From the NCBI GenBank assembly GCA_014800605.1, contig JAAVFS010000066.1, positions 1 to 43,898 on the forward strand: DNA of 43,898 bases. Reading direction: 5' to 3'. This document shows, in pieces, positions 1 to 6,226 of the stretch; position 1 is the first letter of the stretch; every line of letters begins with the position of its first letter. Under the pieces are notes generated by a model. The model saw only the letters and a list, made by a program, of their open reading frames with translations, made no database searches and was not told the DNA's origin. The stretch comes from Bacteroidales bacterium (GTDB lineage Bacteria; Bacteroidota; Bacteroidia; Bacteroidales; Muribaculaceae). The translations under genes and the position numbers were made by a program.

Positions 1-137
1 CATTCTTCCTCAAGAGCCCGATGCACGATTACACCAAGGGCGAGGTACCCGTCAACCACCTCTTCCAGCAGTATGTGATGCTCAAGAATGCCATCCGCGA
101 GATGGGCGGCTACCCTGCCGACGAGCCCATCGACTGA
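1..137 (+). CDS. C-terminal fragment of an unrecognised protein (5' end outside window)
   Basis: Reading frame 3 is open from the window edge to a TGA at 135-137 and gives a 44-residue tail that begins FFLKSPMHDYTKGE and ends GGYPADEPID. The residues and codon choice (ctc, aag, gcc, atc) look like a genuine coding region of this genome. A likely terminator hairpin follows 34 bases after the stop, which supports this being a real gene end. I do not recognise the family from this fragment. The track ORF at 88-273 is in another frame and runs across the hairpin, so it is treated as spurious. Confidence 0.6.
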   Translation, partial: FFLKSPMHDYTKGEVPVNHLFQQYVMLKNAIREMGGYPADEPID

Positions 138-170
138 TCAATCGTCCACTCATAATCTTTATACCTCCGC

Positions 171-205
171 GAGGCTGGGTCAGAATACGATATTGACTCA
201 GCCTC
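171..205 (+). terminator. Terminator-like hairpin after the first gene
   Basis: GAGGCTGGGTCA (171-182) pairs with TGACTCAGCCTC (194-205) across an 11-nt loop. The stem is 12 bp with a single G-T wobble. It is followed by a pyrimidine-rich run (cctcctttatcc) and lies just downstream of the stop at 137. It probably ends transcription of the gene entering from the left. Confidence 0.6.
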
Positions 206-322
206 CCTCCTTTATCCTCACACTCATGGTTGGTCTGAGGATGTTTATTAGCCGGAATAGAGATTTCAGCTAACCATAATGATCGCCCGGAAGTGGGCTT
301 ACAACTGATGTAAAGTTTTATG

Positions 323-377
323 GCGACAAAATAGCGATTGTTTTTACTTTTATCGGCAAAAATATTATTTTTGTCGC
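323..377 (+). promoter_or_regulatory. Promoter-like -7 box overlapped by an inverted repeat, upstream of the phospholipase fossil
   Basis: TATTTTTG at 366-373 matches the Bacteroidetes -7 consensus TAnnTTTG. It is overlapped by the right arm of a perfect 9-bp inverted repeat, GCGACAAAA (323-331) and TTTTGTCGC (369-377). No convincing -33 TTTG lies at the usual spacing. The site is about 75-100 bases upstream of the possible starts of the decayed phospholipase gene, so it may be that gene's former promoter with an operator-like repeat. The regulatory reading is inference. Confidence 0.3.
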
Positions 378-474
378 TGATGTAAAAGCAGTTGTGGCGT
401 TATGCCGGATGTATCCTCCATTCGGGTCGCACACCAAGCAAGCCAACATGAATAATACCTTAAACCTATCATAC

Positions 475-965
475 ATGATTCGTAAATTCTCTCCATTACT
501 GACTATCGTCACCGCGCTCTCAGCAAGCGCCGCCGCATGGATGTCGGAACTTCCCGACTTCCGCCGCATACGTCAAATGTCAATCCCCGTCGCTCATGAT
601 GCCGCCACATCTTCGGTAAGCGGTCTATACAGCAAATGTCAGTATCTGACCATCGCCCAACAGTGGGATAAAGGGGTCCGCGCAACCTCCGTCCCCGCGT
701 ACAAGGTAGCACGCTGATGATATACCATGGCTCAGTAGCTACCGGAGTCTCGCTCGAAGATGCCACAATCGACAGCGACGGCTCATCCTCCGACGCTGCT
801 GACGACCGCGTATTCAATCTCTACGGCATCCCGGTTGGCACCGGTGCCGACGCGCTCCGCACCCTCGCCCCGGGCATATATATATCCTCAACGGGAAAAA
901 GCACCTTGTCCGCTGACATTCCCCAACCAAAGAAAAACTTCTTTAACGCGAGCTCGATAAAATAG
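475..965 (+). pseudogene. Decayed phosphatidylinositol-specific phospholipase C-like secreted protein
   Basis: The frame starting at 475 encodes a signal peptide (MIRKFSPLLTIVTALSASAAAW) and then the start of a PI-PLC X-domain: WMSELPD, SIPVAHDAAT (the catalytic-His region), LTIAQQW and GVRA. At about 684-687 the homologous sequence shifts frame. Frame 0 continues as LRP, then STLMIYHGSVATG and SLEDA, as in the same domain. The ATG at 717 opens the second half on the ORF track. After LEDA the rest of the barrel, normally about 200 residues, is missing, and the frame runs straight into a C-terminal segment (VFNLYGIPVGTG, LAPGIYI) of a type common at the ends of secreted Bacteroidales proteins. 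So there is one frameshift and one large internal deletion. An in-frame ATG at 448 is a possible earlier start. Family recognition is from motif memory. Confidence 0.65.
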
Positions 966-1006
966 AACACAAGGTTGGGGTAATAACTATCAGATACAAA
1001 GACTAA

Positions 1007-1120
1007 TGTCCAGCCAGGACACCGATTAACCCGTAGCCCGGTACATGGAGCGCTTTAGCGCGACATGTGCCGGGTATTTGATTCCAACAGAAGTGGTGTC
1101 CGGCCGAGGACTCCGATTAA
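1007..1120. repeat. Pair of imperfect ~24-bp direct repeats flanking a palindrome
   Basis: The copy at 1007-1029 and the copy at 1097-1120 share TGTCC, GCC, AGGAC and CCGATTAA. They differ at two bases and by one 1-nt indel. The two copies bracket the long palindrome at 1037-1074. This arrangement could be a REP/BIME-like intergenic element or the remains of a small mobile element. No open reading frame worth calling lies between them. Confidence 0.5.
1037..1074. repeat. Long palindrome (REP-like hairpin)
   Basis: CCCGGTACATG (1037-1047) pairs with CATGTGCCGGG (1064-1074), 11 bp with one wobble. GA then faces GA as a tandem purine mismatch, and an inner GCGC-TTTA-GCGC tetraloop hairpin (1050-1061) closes the structure. 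The total is 15 paired positions. There is no T-run, so it does not look like a simple terminator. The track ORF at 1045-1287 starts inside this palindrome and is rejected. Confidence 0.6.
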
Positions 1121-1378
1121 AGCGGTTCAGGTCAAAGTCGTTTACTACGGAATTGTCTGCTGTCAGTTGTCCGCGCCCTGTCAGTCGTCGAAGCAGCACG
1201 GATAGGTGTTCATCTTTTTCATGTTGCCTGTGTTTTGTACTGAAATTAATGCGACCTTATCAACAATCATTCCGTCCCAAAAAGTGACAGTTCCCCGACA
1301 TTTTAACGACTTTTATTATTTTAATGGCATATATGCTCTTCTGCATCACCAACAAAATCAGGGCGGCTTTTATAGTGA
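1121..1378. other. Intergenic stretch with no recognisable gene
   Basis: I see no coding region with a plausible composition here and no further copy of the 1007/1097 repeat. Short track ORFs (1045-1287 and 1206-1412) have low-complexity, shadow-like translations and run into the terminator of the minus-strand lipoprotein. It is probably decayed DNA. Confidence 0.4.
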
Positions 1379-1380
1379 TA

Positions 1381-1421
1381 AAAAAAAGAGACTGCCTAAC
1401 TTTAGTTGTTAGATAGTCTCT
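1381..1421 (-). terminator. Rho-independent terminator of the minus-strand lipoprotein gene
   Basis: Read on the minus strand, AGAGACT (1421-1415) pairs with AGTCTCT (1393-1387), with an inner CTAAC/GTTAG helix. A run of at least seven T residues follows at 1387-1381 and upstream. It lies 25 bases past the stop of the gene ending at 1446. The geometry is that of a classical intrinsic terminator. Confidence 0.8.
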
Positions 1422-1445
1422 CAGGTGGGTATGTGATTTAGAATT

Positions 1446-2117
1446 TTACCAAGACCTGCCCACGCTCATTATGAGAATTCCCTCCGGTATATCTTTCGGA
1501 TTTATAGGACATAATCCAAAATTGTAAACCTCCGGGTTATAACTCTTAAACGAAACACAATAGTCATCTCTATTATTGGAATATGTTTTTCTTCCATATC
1601 TTGATTCCTTGTTATAGAACTCAATGCGTTCAGGATGAAAGTCGTAGTATGCTCTGTCGATTATTTTGAATAATTCCCTATCGGTAATTTTGTCTTTATT
1701 TCCGTTTAAATAGTCTACAATCCCTGTAATCATAGTCGGAATGAATTGCAGATATTGTTCGTCGCTATACGAATCCCAATAATTATACCAAGAGCAGTAA
1801 TAGTGGACTCTATCAATAAAATAAACCAGTGGACAACCGCTTAAATAGCTGGCATCATTATTAAATAAAGGAGCTTGACCATTCTTGTCTATAAGAATCA
1901 TACCCATAAGGATGCGCATGTCGCCGACGACTGTCCTATCGGTAAACGGTATTATGGATAGGCCTTCAACCATATCTTTAAAGGGCATTAGGATGGGTGA
2001 CATATTCTCATATTCAGTTTCTGATGATGCGGAGTTGTCGCCACTATTGGTCTTGCTGTTAGAACACGAGAACATGGAAAGCCCGAGAATACAGCTTAGA
2101 ATTAATTTTGTATTCAT
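1446..2117 (-). CDS. Hypothetical lipoprotein, 223 aa
   Basis: The protein starts with a type II signal peptide: MNTK, a hydrophobic core, and a lipobox ending FSC at residue 18. A Ser/Asn-rich linker (SNSKTNSGDNSASS) follows. The mature part is a globular domain rich in Tyr and Asp, with SYLSGCPLVYFIDRVHYYC, a DREL helix and a C-terminal PEGILIMSVGRSW. I do not recognise the family. It should sit in the outer or inner membrane, facing the periplasm or the cell surface. Codon use is clearly more AT-rich than in the neighbouring core genes, which fits recent acquisition. It is followed by its own terminator and preceded by the P-loop NTPase gene 35 bases upstream, so the two may form one transcript driven from the promoter near 2950. 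Confidence 0.7.
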   Translation of the reverse strand: MNTKLILSCILGLSMFSCSNSKTNSGDNSASSETEYENMSPILMPFKDMVEGLSIIPFTDRTVVGDMRILMGMILIDKNGQAPLFNNDASYLSGCPLVYFIDRVHYYCSWYNYWDSYSDEQYLQFIPTMITGIVDYLNGNKDKITDRELFKIIDRAYYDFHPERIEFYNKESRYGRKTYSNNRDDYCVSFKSYNPEVYNFGLCPINPKDIPEGILIMSVGRSW

Positions 2118-2152
2118 ATAAGTAATAGTGATTTAAATGAAGCTTTTTGAAA

Positions 2153-2575
2153 TCAAAATAGAAGTTTAAGTATTTGGTCGACGAGTTTATCTTCAAGCCT
2201 ATCTCGCTCGTCATCGCTTTCACAAGAAGATAAGGTAAGCCACTCAATGCTATCCTTTTCCGGTATTAATTCTTCATTAATCGGCCGATTGTATTTGATT
2301 CCGGTACTTACGGCCGCGATTAATATATCACATTTATTTTCATGCCCGAATCTGAGCGCTTCCCTAAGATAGCGGCTTCCGTCTCCAACTGAATAGACTC
2401 CAATCAGCTTTTCATCGTTGATGAAAATGGATCTGAAATCATTTTCCCATTTAAAGGTGCTGAAAGAAATCTCCGGTATAGCGTGTTTTAATAAAAATCC
2501 GCGTATCTTTTGACATACGGTGGTTTTGCCGACATCCTTGTCGCCGTAAATGAAATATACTTTCATTTTATTCAT
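2153..2575 (-). CDS. Small P-loop NTPase of unknown role, about 140 aa
   Basis: The protein opens with a strand and a Walker A loop, VYFIYGDKDVGKTT (GxxxxGKT). A later hydrophobic strand, KCDILIAAVSTG, may be the Walker B-like strand. The C-terminus is a charged helix (DDERDRLEDKLVDQILKLLF). The track ORF begins 32 codons earlier at 2671, but that part falls inside a predicted structured leader. The ATG at 2575 (MNKMKVYF) or 2566 (MKVYF) places the P-loop strand at the extreme N-terminus, as is usual for such kinases and GTPases, so I choose 2575. The size and fold resemble nucleotide or cofactor kinases, but no family is recognised. Base composition is AT-rich, like the next gene downstream. 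A link to defence or mobile DNA is possible but not shown. Confidence 0.65.
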   Translation of the reverse strand: MNKMKVYFIYGDKDVGKTTVCQKIRGFLLKHAIPEISFSTFKWENDFRSIFINDEKLIGVYSVGDGSRYLREALRFGHENKCDILIAAVSTGIKYNRPINEELIPEKDSIEWLTLSSCESDDERDRLEDKLVDQILKLLF

Positions 2576-2936
2576 TACCTTTGGGCTCACGTCATCGGCA
2601 GTTTCATAATATTTAAAACAAAAGCGTGAGAGCCACACTGCTGCTCGTCCCACGGTTAGAGGCTCTGGCATACGCCCATCTCAGTTGAACGAGCAAACAT
2701 GCAGAAGCCTCACGCAGAATATGCGTAAATACGTCAAAAGCCTGCGCTCACGTGCTTGCTAAAGTAACGCATATACATATCCACAAAGGGCATCTACCGT
2801 TTGCTTCAGTCCTGACTGAGATTTGAAACTGCCAGATTTCTAACCGTCAAGAAAGAGCGTCGAGTAAACGCTTTTCAAAATGTCTGCTGACCCGCCCGCA
2901 TAGCCCATGACCGGGCTTCTGCAGTGCGGTCTGCAT
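2576..2936 (-). ncRNA. Candidate structured 5' leader or small RNA upstream of the P-loop NTPase gene
   Basis: Between a promoter-like site (2940-2970) and the ATG at 2575 the minus strand can form several long helices. P1 is GCGTGAG (2715-2709) with CTCACGC (2630-2624). P2 is TGCTCGT (2695-2689) with ACGAGCA (2648-2642). P3 is AGAGCC (2666-2661) with GGCTCT (2634-2629). P2 and P3 interleave, giving a possible pseudoknot inside P1. GAGGCT (2711-2706) can instead pair with AGCCTC (2664-2659), which would break P3. P4 is ATATGCGT (2774-2767) with ACGCATAT (2726-2719). Near the 5' end, CCGC/GCGG encloses GCCC/GGGC (2929-2896). This is not a known RNA that I recognise; tmRNA, RNase P and 6S were considered. 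Only covariation across homologues would establish it. Confidence 0.4.
2847..2936 (-). CDS. Possible 29-codon leader peptide
   Basis: An ATG at 2936, only four bases past the -7 box at 2947-2940, opens a frame of 29 codons beginning MQTALQKPGHGL and ending in a TGA at 2849-2847. If transcription begins close to the box, the mRNA would be nearly leaderless, which fits Bacteroidetes habits. The peptide is basic with no hydrophobic segment. It could be a translated leader controlling the structured region downstream, or merely a chance frame in an RNA gene. Confidence 0.25.
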   Translation of the reverse strand: MQTALQKPGHGLCGRVSRHFEKRLLDALS

Positions 2937-2939
2937 ACG

Positions 2940-2970
2940 CAAAGATAGATATTAGTTTTTAGTTATGCAA
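2940..2970 (-). promoter_or_regulatory. Bacteroidetes-type promoter for the minus-strand leader/NTPase/lipoprotein unit
   Basis: On the minus strand TATCTTTG (2947-2940) matches the -7 consensus TAnnTTTG. An ATTG (2971-2968) lies 20 bases upstream, at the spacing expected for the -33 element. The expected transcription start is near 2933. It would drive the structured leader, the P-loop NTPase gene and possibly the lipoprotein gene. Confidence 0.6.
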
Positions 2971-3048
2971 TAGCGGGTGTCTTTAGCGGATAGTGTTTTT
3001 TTGTGAGTGAGACGGAATGACAACCTTTGTAAATAAATACATACTTTT

Positions 3049-3141
3049 ATTAAGATACCGATTATCGCATTTACGCTTTGCGCGGTAGCTGGACTGTCGG
3101 CCACCTCTATACAGGTCGACATGACGCCATCAGGGGATTAA
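3049..3141 (+). pseudogene. Fossil N-terminus of a secreted protein (signal peptide only)
   Basis: The frame starting with ATT at 3049 reads IKIPIIAFTLCAVAGLSATS and then a few polar residues before a TAA at 3139-3141. This is a textbook signal peptide: a Lys, a hydrophobic core and small residues at the cleavage region. The expected ATG is ATT, and there is no mature protein after it. I read it as the 5' stump of a lost secreted-protein gene. A tiny gene starting at ATT is possible but unlikely. Confidence 0.3.
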
Positions 3142-3192
3142 ACAAATTCTTACAAAAAATTCGTTGGTAAATTAAAAAAAATTAAAAATAGA

Positions 3193-3223
3193 CTTTTTAT
3201 TATCGAATAAATAGCTATATTTG
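3193..3223 (+). promoter_or_regulatory. Promoter for the DUF4434 gene
   Basis: TATATTTG at 3216-3223 fits TAnnTTTG, with a T-rich -33 region (ctttttat, 3193-3200) about 17-19 bases upstream. The surrounding stretch is very AT-rich. The expected start near 3230 leaves a leader of about 100 nt before the ATG at 3334. Confidence 0.6.
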
Positions 3224-3333
3224 TGCGATAAATGCGCTCATACGCCCCGTTCACAGCGGGCGCCAAGCGCACCAAAACATAAGAGTGTAGACTTAAAACT
3301 AATTATATCATAGAATTACTGAATAATACCATT

Positions 3334-4431
3334 ATGACCGACCGTAGACAATTTCTTAAGAGCATGGCTATGATGGGTGCAGCTGCAGCCGCCGCTACTC
3401 CTATCGCCAAAGCTGCTCAGGGTGTACTCTCCACCACTCCCTCCAAAATAATTATGCCCCCATCGGCCGGCGACCTTCTCATAAAGAATGCCGGGCTCCC
3501 CATCACGGGCACATTCCTCGATGAAATCTCGCACGACATCCCTCACCAGAACTGGGGAGAGAAAGAGTGGGAGCAGGACTTCCTCAACATGAAAGCCATC
3601 GGCATCGACACCGTCATCATGATTCGCTCTGGCTACCGTAAGTTTATCACTTACCCGTCGCCCTACCTGATGAAGAAGCATAACTGCTATATGCCTTCCA
3701 AAGACCTCCTGGACATGTTCCTGCGTCTGGCCGATAAGCACAACATGAAGTTCTACTTCGGACTCTACGACTCAGGCCGCTACTGGGACACCCACGACAT
3801 GTCATGGGAAGTAGAGGACAACAAGTATGTCATCGACGAAGTATGGGAAAATTACGGACAGCATCACCCCAGCTTCCAGGGTTGGTATATCAGCGGTGAA
3901 ATCAGCCGTGCCACCAAGGGAGCTATCGACGCCTTCCACACCATGGGCAAGCAGTGTAAGGACGTATCCAACGGCCTTCCCACCTTCATCTCCCCCTGGA
4001 TCGACGGTAAGAAGGCTGCTATGGCAGCCTCTGACAAGCTGACAAAGGAAGAGGGCGTATCTGTAGCCGAACACGAAAAAGAGTGGAACGAAATCTTCGA
4101 CGGCATCCACGATGTAGTCGATGCTTGCGCCTTCCAGGATGGCCACATCGACTATGACGAGCTCGACGCCTTCTTCGAAGTCAATAAAAAGCTCGCCGAC
4201 AAGTATGGAATGCAGTGCTGGACCAATGCCGAGTCATTCGACCGCGACATGCCGATCCGCTTCCTCCCCATCAAGTTTGACAAGCTGCGCATGAAGCTCG
4301 AAGCCGCCAAGCGCGCCGGCTACGACAAGGCGATCACATTCGAATTCAGCCACTTCATGAGCCCCCAGTCAGCCTACCTGCAGGCCGGCCATCTCTACGA
4401 CCGCTACAAAGAATACTTTGAGCTCGGCTAA
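3334..4431 (+). CDS. Tat-exported DUF4434 TIM-barrel protein (putative glycoside hydrolase)
   Basis: The 365-aa protein starts with a twin-arginine signal (RRQFLK at residues 4-9, then an Ala-rich core), so it is folded before export. The rest matches DUF4434, a glycosidase-like TIM barrel. GTFLDE near 59-64 begins the first strand, followed by WEQDFLNMKAIGIDTVI, GWYISGEISR with Glu189, and TNAESFDRD with Glu300. Glu189 and Glu300 sit at the ends of strands and are the best candidates for catalytic acids. That is inferred from the fold; no activity is implied by the family name. The start at 3334 is chosen because the RR motif follows directly. It opens the polysaccharide-utilisation region, with its own promoter, and probably acts on the same glycan as the SusCD system downstream. 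Confidence 0.85.
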   Translation: MTDRRQFLKSMAMMGAAAAAATPIAKAAQGVLSTTPSKIIMPPSAGDLLIKNAGLPITGTFLDEISHDIPHQNWGEKEWEQDFLNMKAIGIDTVIMIRSGYRKFITYPSPYLMKKHNCYMPSKDLLDMFLRLADKHNMKFYFGLYDSGRYWDTHDMSWEVEDNKYVIDEVWENYGQHHPSFQGWYISGEISRATKGAIDAFHTMGKQCKDVSNGLPTFISPWIDGKKAAMAASDKLTKEEGVSVAEHEKEWNEIFDGIHDVVDACAFQDGHIDYDELDAFFEVNKKLADKYGMQCWTNAESFDRDMPIRFLPIKFDKLRMKLEAAKRAGYDKAITFEFSHFMSPQSAYLQAGHLYDRYKEYFELG

Positions 4432-4509
4432 GCCGTCCCCCACGGATAGCGGTTCACGCCTAACACATTGACTTCAATATCGACAGCCTTAAAAACCAAC
4501 CTACCGACC

Positions 4510-4647
4510 ATGAAGCTATCAGGCAATGACATAACAGGTCAGACTGCCGGCGCAAGCATCGACTTTATGAGCGCCGCAGGCCACCCGTATATCCTGACAG
4601 CCTATTTTATGGAAGGTTGGCAAAGCGAAGACTATACACTGACATAA
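4510..4647 (+). CDS. Small ORF of 45 codons, possibly a gene remnant
   Basis: The frame ATG (4510) to TAA (4645) encodes MKLSGNDITGQTAGASIDFM and ends EGWQSEDYTLT. It has no signal peptide and no membrane segment. It lies between the DUF4434 gene and a strong hairpin that starts five bases past the stop, so it would be the last frame of that transcript. The composition is plausible for coding DNA, but I know no family. It may be a true small protein or the stump of a deleted PUL gene. Confidence 0.35.
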   Translation: MKLSGNDITGQTAGASIDFMSAAGHPYILTAYFMEGWQSEDYTLT

Positions 4648-4651
4648 CTGA

Positions 4652-4696
4652 ATATTGCCCGCACAAGGAGCCGAGAACTCCGCCTGCGGGCAATAT
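4652..4696 (+). terminator. Strong inverted repeat between the DUF4434 unit and the transporter gene
   Basis: ATATTGCCCGC (4652-4662) pairs perfectly with GCGGGCAATAT (4686-4696). An inner GGAG/CTCC helix closes the loop. There is no long T-run (catattatc follows), so it may be a weak terminator or an mRNA 3'-end stabiliser. It separates the DUF4434 gene from the MFS gene. Confidence 0.6.
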
Positions 4697-4744
4697 CATA
4701 TTATCTGATACACAACAACTAAACCAACTTATCACAGTAAAATA

Positions 4745-6184
4745 ATGAAAGAAGACAAAGACTATCGCTTCGGCTACATCCTGCTGCTGTCGATCATCGC
4801 AGCAATGGGCGGCTTCCTCTTCGGCTATGACGAAGCAGTCATCTCCGGTACAGTCGAGGAAGTACAGTCGCAGTTCGGACTGAACTCACTCATGAAAGGA
4901 TGGTTTGTCAGCAGCGCGCTGCTCGGAGCCACCTTCGGCGCCCTTCTCGGAGGCGGCCTCAGCGACTACTTCGGCCGCAAGCGCACAATGATCACCTCGG
5001 CAATCCTCTTCGCCATCTCGATGGTAGGTTGCGCATTTGCCGGCAACTTCACCCTTCTCGTAGTCTTCCGCATCATAGGCGGCATGGGCATCGGCGTGGC
5101 CTCAATCGTCTGCCCGATGTATATCTCCGAGATCGCCGTAGCCCGTTCACGCGGCATGCTCGTAGCCCTCTATCAGCTCGCCGTAACAATCGGAGTGCTT
5201 GGCGCTTACGTCTCCAACTTCTACCTGCTCAAATACGCTCAGACAGCCGTCGCTACCGAAGGCTGGACAAGCTATATCTTCGTCAGCGAGTGGTGGCGCG
5301 GAATGCTCGGCGTCGGCGTCGTACCCTCACTGATCTTCCTCATCTGCGTCCTCTTCCTCCCCGAGTCGCCCCGCTGGCTCGTGCTCAAAGGCCGCACACA
5401 GCGCGCCGAAGGCATCCTCGGACGCATCTACACCAACCTTTCTGAGATCAAGCATCAGATCCGCGAGACCCTCGACGTAGCAGCCAACTCTACCAGTGTG
5501 GGCTATGCAGCACTCTGGAAACCCGGCATCCGCCGCGCCGTCATCATCGGCGTCTGCATCGCGATGCTCGGCCAGTTCATGGGCGTCAACGCCGTGCTCT
5601 ACTACGGTCCAACCATCTTCAAGGACGCCGGCATCGCACAGGACAACGCCTTCCTCTATCAGGTGCTCATCGGCGCCGCCAACACCATCACCACCATCGT
5701 GGCCATGTTCATCATCGACCGTGTAGGCCGTAAGGCGCTCATCTACTATGGCGTCAGCGGCATGATCATCGCCCTTCTGGCCATCGCAGCCTACTTCCAG
5801 TGGGGCACTGCCCTCGAGATCAGCAGCGCTTGGCTTCTGGCCTTCTTCATCATTTACATCGTCTGCTGCGCCGGATCTATCTGCGCCATCATCTTCGTAA
5901 TACTCAGCGAGATGTATCCGCTGGCAGTGCGCGGTGTGGCAATGTCCGTAGCCGGCATCGCCCTGTGGATCGCCACCTTCCTCGTAGGCCAGCTGACCCC
6001 CTGGATGCTCTCTACCCTCACCCCCCAGGGCACATTCCTCATCTTCGCCTTCTGCTGTATCCCCTATGTATGGATCATGTGGAAGCAGGTGCCCGACACC
6101 ACCGGCAAGTCGCTCGAAGAGATCGAAGCCTACTGGCTCAAAGACGACCTCAAGCGCACAGCACGCGACATCGAGAAACAGTAA
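4745..6184 (+). CDS. MFS sugar porter
   Basis: The 479-aa inner-membrane protein has twelve predicted hydrophobic segments and the sugar-porter signatures. GGFLFGYDEAVISG lies in TM1, DYFGRKRT in loop 2-3, and PESPRWL precedes the central loop. YYGPTIF is in TM7 and DRVGRKALI in loop 8-9. The length is typical of XylE/GLUT-type H+ symporters. It should import a monosaccharide or small derivative released in the periplasm. The epimerase gene follows after 42 bases, so the two are likely co-transcribed and handle the same sugar. The substrate cannot be read from the sequence, though the neighbour points to an N-acetylhexosamine or similar sugar. Confidence 0.92.
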   Translation: MKEDKDYRFGYILLLSIIAAMGGFLFGYDEAVISGTVEEVQSQFGLNSLMKGWFVSSALLGATFGALLGGGLSDYFGRKRTMITSAILFAISMVGCAFAGNFTLLVVFRIIGGMGIGVASIVCPMYISEIAVARSRGMLVALYQLAVTIGVLGAYVSNFYLLKYAQTAVATEGWTSYIFVSEWWRGMLGVGVVPSLIFLICVLFLPESPRWLVLKGRTQRAEGILGRIYTNLSEIKHQIRETLDVAANSTSVGYAALWKPGIRRAVIIGVCIAMLGQFMGVNAVLYYGPTIFKDAGIAQDNAFLYQVLIGAANTITTIVAMFIIDRVGRKALIYYGVSGMIIALLAIAAYFQWGTALEISSAWLLAFFIIYIVCCAGSICAIIFVILSEMYPLAVRGVAMSVAGIALWIATFLVGQLTPWMLSTLTPQGTFLIFAFCCIPYVWIMWKQVPDTTGKSLEEIEAYWLKDDLKRTARDIEKQ

Positions 6185-6226
6185 ACCGTAGAAATTATAT
6201 CATATCACAATTAATTCGTAATAACA

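Noticed and set aside
88-273. Track ORF of 61 aa overlapping the first gene end
   Set aside because: It is in a different frame from the real C-terminus, crosses the terminator hairpin and has a low-complexity, shadow-like translation.
1045-1412. Track ORFs 1045-1287 and 1206-1412 as small genes
   Set aside because: They start within the palindrome or run into the terminator, show no motif and have no promoter.
2059-2247. Minus-strand ORF of 62 aa between the lipoprotein and the NTPase genes
   Set aside because: It overlaps both neighbouring genes in another frame.
2576-2936. Identification of the structured leader as tmRNA, RNase P RNA or 6S RNA
   Set aside because: The conserved core motifs of these RNAs were not found in the stretch on either strand.
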